In this document: positions 1 to 4,659 of the stretch, piece after piece
How positions within the stretch are numbered: position 1 is the first letter of the stretch
Layout: every line of letters starts with the position of its first letter
From: an uncultured Opitutia bacterium
GTDB lineage: Bacteria > Verrucomicrobiota > Verrucomicrobiia > Opitutales > UBA953
Direction: 5' to 3'
NCBI GenBank assembly: GCA_903853185.1
Contig: CAINSX010000115.1
Location: 1 to 5,296 of the forward strand
DNA length: 5,296 nt
Notes under the pieces: generated by a model
Database searches by the model: none
What the model saw: only the letters and a program-made list of their open reading frames with translations
Told to the model about the DNA's origin: nothing
Translations under genes and position numbers: made by a program

Positions 1-908
1 ACTTCGGATTTCTCGATGCCAGCCTCAGCGAGGGCGCGGTTGAGGCAGAGCGCGAGGCCCTTGCCTTCCTGGTCCTGGCCGGTGATGTGGTAGGCGTCGC
101 AGGTGGCGCCGTAACCGGCGAGCTCGCAATAGATGCGGGCTCCGCGGGCCTGGGCGTGTTCGATGGATTCGATGACGAGGACACCCGCGCCTTCGCCCAT
201 GATGAAGCCGTCGCGCAGCTTGTCGAACGGACGGGAGGCCTTCTCTGGCGTGTCGTTGAAGTCGGTCGACATCGCCTTCATGTTACAGAAGCCGGCGTAG
301 CCGAGGCGCGTGATGGCGGCTTCGGAGCCACCGGAAAGCATGATGTCGGCGTGGCCGTCGCGGATGTGGCGAAGGGCTTCGCCGAGGGCGTGGGATCCGG
401 AGGCGCAGGCCGAGACGACGCCGAAGTTGACGGACTTCGCCTGGAACTCGATGGCCACGACGCCGGAGGCGATGTTGGCGATGAGCGAAGGAATCGTGAA
501 GGGAGAGACGCGGGACGGACCGCGTTCGATGAGGATGCGGGCCTGGTTTTCGATGGTCTCCATGCCGCCGATGCCGGAACCGATGATCACGCCGAAGCGT
601 TCGGAATCGATCTTCGTGACGTCGACGTTGGCGTCCTGGATGGCGAGACGGGAAGCGGCGACGGCGTACTGCGTGTAGCGGTCGTTACGCTTGGCTTCCT
701 TGGCGTCCATGAACTTGGCCGGATCGAAATCACGGACCTCGGCGCCGACCTTGGACGGGAAGTCCGTGGGGTCAAAGCGGGTGACACGCGAAATCCCGGA
801 ACGACCCTTGATCAGGGCGTCCCAGAAGGTCGCGTTATCGTGACCGAGGGCCGTTACGGAGCCGATGCCCGTGACGACTACCCGGCGAGATTTGCGGTCG
901 GAGCTCAA
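1..908 (-). CDS. fabF: Beta-ketoacyl-ACP synthase II (FabF), 3' end beyond window
   Basis: Condenses malonyl-ACP with acyl-ACP in type II fatty-acid elongation, in the cytoplasm. The 302 visible residues start with RRVVVTGIGSVTALG, the usual KAS II N-terminus. The nucleophile is Cys168 in VSACASGSHALG, and RPFDKLRDGFIMGEGAG lies at about 226-242. The reading frame runs off the window at position 1, just before the expected first catalytic His (HGTST motif), so roughly a quarter of the protein (family length about 410 aa) is missing. The start is inferred: the only sensible initiator in frame before the conserved VVVTGIG is TTG at 908-906, giving MSSDRKSRR. It has no good Shine-Dalgarno site and lies 5 nt after a stem-loop. 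It follows acpP by 32 bp, probably in one operon. Around 273-284 the loop reads YHITGQDQEGKG, without the prolines of the E. coli loop (TSPPENG). Identity is secure; the start is less so. Confidence 0.95.
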   Translation of the reverse strand, partial: MSSDRKSRRVVVTGIGSVTALGHDNATFWDALIKGRSGISRVTRFDPTDFPSKVGAEVRDFDPAKFMDAKEAKRNDRYTQYAVAASRLAIQDANVDVTKIDSERFGVIIGSGIGGMETIENQARILIERGPSRVSPFTIPSLIANIASGVVAIEFQAKSVNFGVVSACASGSHALGEALRHIRDGHADIMLSGGSEAAITRLGYAGFCNMKAMSTDFNDTPEKASRPFDKLRDGFIMGEGAGVLVIESIEHAQARGARIYCELAGYGATCDAYHITGQDQEGKGLALCLNRALAEAGIEKSE

Positions 909-913
909 GGGGG

Positions 914-934
914 CGGGCCTACGAGGAAAGCCCG
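914..934 (-). promoter_or_regulatory. Stem-loop in the acpP-fabF gap
   Basis: Bases 914-920 pair with 928-934: five G-C/C-G pairs, one G-U wobble as RNA and one U-A, around a 7-nt loop. It lies between the acpP stop (941) and the fabF TTG (908), ending 5 nt before the latter. No U-run follows on the minus strand, so it is not a typical intrinsic terminator. It could protect the acpP 3' end or hinder ribosome loading on fabF. The structure is read directly from sequence; the role is inferred. Confidence 0.45.
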
Positions 935-940
935 GTCTGC

Positions 941-1183
941 TTACTTGGTGGCGTGGGCCTTGATGTGCTCGATGGCATCACCAAGGGTCTTGATACCGGC
1001 AGCCTTATCTTCCGGGATCGTGAGGCCGAATTCGTCTTCGAACGCCATGATGATCTCGACGAGGTCAAGGGAGTCAGCCTTCAGGTCGCCCTGGAAGCTG
1101 GCCGTGGGGGTCAGCTGGTCGGGGGTGACGGAGAGTTGCTTGACGATGATGTCCTTGACGCGCTGTTCGATGTTTTCGGGCAT
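941..1183 (-). CDS. acpP: Acyl carrier protein
   Basis: Small acidic cytoplasmic carrier that holds the growing acyl chain on a 4'-phosphopantetheine arm during fatty-acid synthesis. The 80-residue protein matches the family's usual length of about 75-85. The attachment site is Ser38 in the conserved ADSLDLVEI (residues 36-44), preceded by helix I (ENIEQRVKDIIVKQL) and followed by the acidic helix II (EIIMAFEDEFGLTIPED) that docks on partner enzymes. The C-terminal helix TLGDAIEHIKAHATK is also typical. The ATG at 1183 fits the family N-terminus. Its leader (1184-1215) is A-rich and has no Shine-Dalgarno match. It sits 32 bp after fabG and 32 bp before fabF, the standard fabG-acpP-fabF order, so co-transcription is likely. 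Confidence 0.97.
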   Translation of the reverse strand: MPENIEQRVKDIIVKQLSVTPDQLTPTASFQGDLKADSLDLVEIIMAFEDEFGLTIPEDKAAGIKTLGDAIEHIKAHATK

Positions 1184-1215
1184 AATAAAAGGGTGTTTTG
1201 TTAGGTTTTGGGGTG

Positions 1216-1959
1216 TCAGATAGCCATTCCTCCGTCAACCGAAAAGACCTGACCGGTGATGTAGCCCCCCTCTTCGGAGGCCAGATAATCGACCATGGCG
1301 GCGATGTCGTTGACTGAGCCAAATCGTCCCAGAGGGATGACGCTGAGGATCTTCTGCTTCACCTCTTCGGAAAGCTCGCCGGTCATGTCGGTGGTGATGA
1401 AGCCAGGGGCGACGGCGTTAGCGGTGATGGAGCGACCGGAGAGCTCACGGGCGAGCGTCATGGTGAGGCCATGGAGGCCGGCCTTGGCGGCGGCATAGTT
1501 GGCCTGACCGGCATTACCCTGCACGCCGGTGACGGAGGAGATGCTGATGATGCGGCCCCAGCGCTTCTTGGTCATCGGGCGCACGAGGCCCTTGGTCCAA
1601 TAGAACGCGGAGGAAAGGTTGGTGGAAATCACGTCGTTCCAGTCTTGCTCCGACATGGCCATGACGAGTTTGTCGCGGGTGATGCCGGCGTTGTTGACGA
1701 GAATCTCGACGGCGCCGAACTCGGCGTTGATCTGCTCGCAGGCCTTGGCGACCGCGGCGGCGTCCGAGACGTCAACCTGGAAGGCCTTCGCTTTTTGGCC
1801 CTTGGCGACGATGTCGTTGGCGACCTGCACGCAGGTATCGGACTTCGAGACGCAAAGGACGGTGTGGCCGTGAGAGGCGAGACGTTCCGCGATGGCCTTG
1901 CCGATGCCGCGACCGGCTCCGGTGACGAGGGCGACGCGAGGAGAGTGCGTGAGATGCAT
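1216..1959 (-). CDS. fabG: 3-oxoacyl-ACP reductase (FabG), classical SDR
   Basis: NADPH-dependent reduction of 3-ketoacyl-ACP to 3-hydroxyacyl-ACP, the first reductive step of each elongation cycle. The 247-residue protein has the classical short-chain dehydrogenase layout: cofactor motif TGAGRGIG at 13-20, NNAG at 89-92, Asn114, catalytic Ser142 in ISISSVTG, and Tyr155 and Lys159 in YAAAK. The PGFITTDMT stretch (about 185-193) and C-terminal GQVFSVDGGMAI are FabG-type. Position beside acpP and fabF supports FabG rather than another SDR. The ATG at 1959 gives a normal-length N-terminus (MHLTHSPRVALVTG). No Shine-Dalgarno site precedes it. The 81-bp gap to the upstream reductase gene is the longest spacing in the window, so fabG may begin its own transcription unit. 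The fabD or fabH gene that often precedes fabG is absent here. Confidence 0.96.
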   Translation of the reverse strand: MHLTHSPRVALVTGAGRGIGKAIAERLASHGHTVLCVSKSDTCVQVANDIVAKGQKAKAFQVDVSDAAAVAKACEQINAEFGAVEILVNNAGITRDKLVMAMSEQDWNDVISTNLSSAFYWTKGLVRPMTKKRWGRIISISSVTGVQGNAGQANYAAAKAGLHGLTMTLARELSGRSITANAVAPGFITTDMTGELSEEVKQKILSVIPLGRFGSVNDIAAMVDYLASEEGGYITGQVFSVDGGMAI

Positions 1960-1965
1960 CGGGCA

Positions 1966-1996
1966 TTTATGTGCAAGGAAACAGGGCCTCTGGCAA
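1966..1996 (-). promoter_or_regulatory. Weak candidate promoter for fabG
   Basis: On the minus strand TTGCCA (1996-1991, five of six matches to TTGACA) is followed after 19 bp by CATAAA (1971-1966, four of six to TATAAT). The -10-like box ends 6 nt before the fabG ATG, so transcription would begin at or next to the start codon. The spacer is longer than ideal and the match could be chance; the support is that this is the widest intergenic gap and a plausible operon boundary. Confidence 0.2.
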
Positions 1997-2040
1997 GTGG
2001 CTAATGCCCCGGCCCAAGGCCCCTTCTCCGCCCATGTCGG

Positions 2041-3189
2041 TCAATAGACGTCGCGCTGGTAACGGCCGTCCTTCTTGAACTGCTTCACCCACTCCACGGC
2101 GGCCTCAGGCGTCATGCCACCCTGCTCCGCCACGATGGCGTGCAGCGCCGCGTCGACGTCTTTGGCCATGCGCTTGGCGTCGCCGCAGACGTAGAAATAG
2201 GCGCCCTGTTGAATCCACTTCCAGAGTTCGGCGGCGTTCTCGCGCATGCGGTCCTGCACGTAGACCTTGGCGGCCTGGTCGCGGGAGAAAGCGGTGTCGA
2301 GACGCGTCAGCGCGCCCGACTTCAGATAGTCCGCCCACTCGTCGGCGTAGAGGAAGTCGTGGTCCTTGCGCTGGTCGCCGAAGAAGAGCCAGTTCGCGCC
2401 TTTGGCTCCGCGGGTGGCCCGATCCATCACGAAGCTGCGGAACGGCGCGACGCCGGTGCCCGGTCCGACCATGATGACCGGGATGTTATCATCGGCCGGC
2501 AGGCCGAAGTGCGAATCCGCCACGAAGACCGGGAGATCCGGCTCGTTCATCCGGGCGCGGTCGGCGAGATAGCTCGAGCAGACGCCCTCGCGTTGGCGGC
2601 CATTGGTCTCGTAGCGGACGACGGCGACGGTCAGGTGGATTTCCTGCGGATACTTCGAAGGGGCGGACGAGATCGAATACAGGCGCGGCATGAGCTTGCG
2701 CATCAGCTCGATGACTTCCTGGGCGGACGGACGGGCGGACGGATGCTCCAGGAAGAGATCGAGGAACTCGCGCTGCTCCATCCAAGCCTTCTTCTTCTCC
2801 GGGTCGGCTTCGCCAATGACGGCGGAGAGGCGGGCCTTGTCGGCGGCGTCCGTCGCACGGTCATGCAGGAGCTGGGCGAACTTATATGTCGGCCCGTTGA
2901 GCGCGAGGCGGGTCGAAAGGGCCTGGCGGAGCGAGATCGGGGCGACGTCCTTCGGGATCGTCACCTGTTCGTCTCCCGTGAAGCCGGCGGCCTTGAGCAA
3001 GGCAGCCACGGAAGCCGGATTGTTGGTCGGGAAGACGCCGAGGCTGTCGCCGCACTTATAGGTCAGGCCACTGCCGGCGAGGGAGACCGAGAAATGCTGG
3101 GTATCCTTCTGGCTGGCTGGGGAGCTCAGCCGACGTCGGTCGACGAGGCAGGCCGGGAAGGGATGGTTCTTGTCGTAAGGTGCGGACAT
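2041..3189 (-). CDS. CysJ-like FAD/NADPH reductase lacking the flavodoxin domain
   Basis: A ferredoxin-NADP reductase-type flavoprotein of 382 residues resembling the C-terminal part of sulfite reductase flavoprotein alpha (CysJ). FAD motifs are RLYSISS (169-175) and GVCSSYL (202-208). NADPH motifs are GPGTGVAPFRSF (242-253), SRDQ (302-305, 2'-phosphate region), KVYVQD (308-313) and YVCGDAKRMAKDV (333-345). The terminal Tyr382 of RYQRDVY should stack on FAD. An FAD-domain insertion of the CysJ/cytochrome P450 reductase type fills about 55-165. E. coli CysJ is about 600 aa with an N-terminal FMN flavodoxin domain. Here the protein begins at the linker (YDKNHPFPA), and the 59 bp upstream do not encode a flavodoxin, so it is a genuine single-domain version. 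It presumably passes NADPH electrons to a separate flavodoxin, ferredoxin or sulfite reductase hemoprotein, none visible here. Fold and cofactors are confident; the physiological partner is unknown. Confidence 0.9.
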   Translation of the reverse strand: MSAPYDKNHPFPACLVDRRRLSSPASQKDTQHFSVSLAGSGLTYKCGDSLGVFPTNNPASVAALLKAAGFTGDEQVTIPKDVAPISLRQALSTRLALNGPTYKFAQLLHDRATDAADKARLSAVIGEADPEKKKAWMEQREFLDLFLEHPSARPSAQEVIELMRKLMPRLYSISSAPSKYPQEIHLTVAVVRYETNGRQREGVCSSYLADRARMNEPDLPVFVADSHFGLPADDNIPVIMVGPGTGVAPFRSFVMDRATRGAKGANWLFFGDQRKDHDFLYADEWADYLKSGALTRLDTAFSRDQAAKVYVQDRMRENAAELWKWIQQGAYFYVCGDAKRMAKDVDAALHAIVAEQGGMTPEAAVEWVKQFKKDGRYQRDVY

Positions 3190-3196
3190 GAAAGTA

Positions 3197-3218
3197 CCCC
3201 GCAGGATGCCTAGCGGGG
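3197..3218 (-). promoter_or_regulatory. Stem-loop covering the ribosome-binding region of the CysJ-like gene
   Basis: Bases 3197-3205 pair with 3209-3218 (nine pairs, one bulged base at 3212, 3-nt loop 3206-3208). The six outer pairs are all G-C or C-G. On the minus strand its 3' arm ends in GGGG, 7 nt before the ATG at 3189 and the only Shine-Dalgarno-like run there. Only TACTTTC follows, so it is a poor terminator. Translational control by hiding the site is the likelier reading, but this is inferred from sequence alone. Confidence 0.45.
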
Positions 3219-3230
3219 CACTGATGCAAA

Positions 3231-3246
3231 CCTCTTTTGAACGAGG
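3231..3246 (-). other. Short stem-loop after the GH16-like cluster
   Basis: CCTC at 3231-3234 pairs with GAGG at 3243-3246, and two further A-U pairs form inside after a mismatch. It begins 2 nt after the stop of the last GH16-like gene. On the minus strand it is followed by GTTTGC, too short a U-run for a confident terminator. It may mark the end of the cluster transcript or an mRNA 3' end. Confidence 0.2.
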
Positions 3247-3248
3247 CC

Positions 3249-3941
3249 TTACTTCCAGACCTTGACCCAGTCGATGTCGATGTCGTCCGGCAGATTCTTG
3301 AGGTTCAGCTTCGGGCGATCCTCCTCAAGGATACGGTGGCTCAGCGAGACATTCATCGGTCGGACGAATTCCTTCCGTTCGAGCTTATGGACAGGCTTGC
3401 CATCCAAGAACCAGGTGAAGGCCTTGTCGGTCCAGAGGACCCCATAGGTGTGGAATTTCTTGGAGAGGTCGCCCGACTTCATCGCGGGCAGAGGCTTCTC
3501 CGGGCGGAAATCCTGCTGCCCAGATTCAAGCGTGGCGCGGGCCCACGGATTCACGCGTTCCTTCCCGACCGAACCAAAGACGACATTGAGGCTCGGTGCG
3601 GTCTTCTCGTCGTCGCTGGCGATACGGAATGTCCCGGAGTGACCCTCGGTCGCGTTCATGCGAATCGAAGCCTCGAAGTAGCCGTACTGCTGGCTGAACT
3701 TGCCACGCGTGCTGATGCTGTTCGTCTGGATCATGTCGGCGCCCATCTTAAGGCCGATACGCAGGGCATTTTCCTTACCTACCTTGACGAAGGTAACTGT
3801 CTCGCGAGCTCCGGTGACATGCCACTTCGTCTCATCGAGCTTATCGCCATTGAAGTCGTCCGTGAAGACAACTTTCTTGCCCGCCGAAGGGTCAGCGGCG
3901 AAGACAGTCGAAGCCAGACAGAGGAAAGCGAGCAAGCGCAT
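3249..3941 (-). CDS. Secreted GH16-like protein, paralogue 1 (catalytic motif absent)
   Basis: A 230-residue extracytoplasmic protein with a signal peptide (MRLLAFLCLASTVFA, cut after Ala15 predicted). GH16 landmarks: FTDDFNGDKLDETKW (26-40), STRGKFSQQYGYFEASIRM (77-95), FHTYGVLWTDKAFTWFLDGK (163-182) and C-terminal DDIDIDWVKVWK. Where GH16 enzymes carry ExDxxE, this protein reads PSLNVVFGS (116-124) with no acidic residue, so classical retaining hydrolysis is not expected. All three paralogues here share PWAR (132-135) and GQxDxRxE (141-148). ATG at 3941 was chosen because GGAAG lies 8 nt upstream and a compact signal peptide results. A GTG at 3950 would add three residues and overlap the preceding stop by 4 nt. 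It is the third and most diverged copy in transcription order. Possible roles are glycan binding or an altered enzyme; substrate unknown. Confidence 0.85.
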   Translation of the reverse strand: MRLLAFLCLASTVFAADPSAGKKVVFTDDFNGDKLDETKWHVTGARETVTFVKVGKENALRIGLKMGADMIQTNSISTRGKFSQQYGYFEASIRMNATEGHSGTFRIASDDEKTAPSLNVVFGSVGKERVNPWARATLESGQQDFRPEKPLPAMKSGDLSKKFHTYGVLWTDKAFTWFLDGKPVHKLERKEFVRPMNVSLSHRILEEDRPKLNLKNLPDDIDIDWVKVWK

Positions 3942-3946
3942 GGCGT

Positions 3947-4645
3947 TCACTTCCAGGCCTTGACCCAGTCAATTTCGACATCGTCCGGAAGCTGCTTCAG
4001 GTTGAGATCCGGTCGCTCCCATTCGCCGATACGGTGCGAGAAGTAGAGGGACATCGGGGCATCGGCCACGGTGCGATCCGCCTTATGGGCCTGCTTGCCG
4101 TTGACGAACCAGACGAAAGACTTCTCGGTCCAGAGGATGCCGTAAGTGTTGAATTTCTTGGAGGGCTCCCCGGCCTTCAGGATTTTGTTCGCGTTGCCCT
4201 CGGCACGAAGGTCGTGCTGGCCTTTATCGTCGACGTAGCGAGCCCAAGGGACCAGCCGATCTGCCCCCGTGCTTTCCCACAGGGCGTTGATGAAGGGCAC
4301 GGCCTTGTCGTCAGGGCCGCGCAAAGACATCGTCCCACCGTGGCCCTTGTAGCCGTTCATGCGCATGGAGGCCTCGAAATAGCCGCGCACCTGCTCGAAC
4401 TTACCACGGGTATTGATTCCGTTGGTCTGAATCATATCCTCTTTCTTAATCAGCGTAATGCGGACGCCAGTGATTTTACCAGATTTGAAGGTCGTGATGG
4501 CGGTCGGCTCGCCCTGAGTGGCCCACTTGGTCGTGTCGAGCTTATCGCCATCGAACTCGTCGGAGAACGTCAGCTTCATGTTCGAAGCAGGATTGGCGGC
4601 GCTCAAGGCGACAGCCGACAGGCAGAGGACGAGGAATGATTTCAT
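3947..4645 (-). CDS. Secreted GH16-like protein, paralogue 2 (catalytic motif absent)
   Basis: A 232-residue exported protein with signal peptide MKSFLVLCLSAVALSA. It has the GH16-type opening FSDEFDGDKLDTTKW (27-41), NTRGKFEQVRGYFEASMRM (78-96), KFNTYGILWTEKSFVWFVNG (164-183) and ending DDVEIDWVKAWK. The ExDxxE segment is replaced by PFINALWES (117-125), which keeps one Glu (124) but not the required spacing of three acids. PWAR is at 133-136 and GQHDLRAE at 142-149. The frame opens further upstream to 4681, but those codons overlap the previous gene and would bury the signal peptide, so ATG 4645 is used. It starts 14 nt after paralogue 3 stops and ends within 6 nt of the next start, so the three are surely one transcript. 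It resembles paralogue 3 more than paralogue 1 in the C-terminal half. Confidence 0.86.
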   Translation of the reverse strand: MKSFLVLCLSAVALSAANPASNMKLTFSDEFDGDKLDTTKWATQGEPTAITTFKSGKITGVRITLIKKEDMIQTNGINTRGKFEQVRGYFEASMRMNGYKGHGGTMSLRGPDDKAVPFINALWESTGADRLVPWARYVDDKGQHDLRAEGNANKILKAGEPSKKFNTYGILWTEKSFVWFVNGKQAHKADRTVADAPMSLYFSHRIGEWERPDLNLKQLPDDVEIDWVKAWK

Positions 4646-4659
4646 GGCGGGGAAGAAAA

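Noticed and set aside
87..1223. Long plus-strand open frame of 378 codons opposite fabF and acpP
   Set aside because: It is antisense to genes with clear family motifs, spans two genes and an intergenic gap, and its residue mix (Gly, Asp, Val, Arg rich) is what the complement of GC-rich coding gives.
1984..2022. Possible terminator after the CysJ-like gene (1984-1989 pairing with 2017-2022)
   Set aside because: Only six pairs around a 27-nt loop, with no proper U-run; alternative GGCC pairings in the same stretch are equally likely.
2140..3213. Plus-strand open frame of 357 codons opposite the CysJ-like gene
   Set aside because: No recognisable domain, composition typical of an antisense shadow, and the minus-strand frame has full FAD and NADPH motifs.
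3190..3248. Frameshifted or decayed flavodoxin domain upstream of the CysJ-like gene
   Set aside because: Only 59 bp separate it from the preceding stop codon, far too little, and nothing in any frame resembles a flavodoxin.
3915..3941. Lipoprotein signal (Cys in LAFLC and in LVLC of paralogue 2)
   Set aside because: The residue before Cys is Leu, not Gly/Ala/Ser, and Cys falls too early; a normal signal peptidase I site (VFA, LSA) fits better.
3237..4639. Plus-strand frames opposite the GH16-like genes (3237-4046, 4034-4639)
   Set aside because: They look alike only because they mirror paralogous genes; no start context or protein family features.
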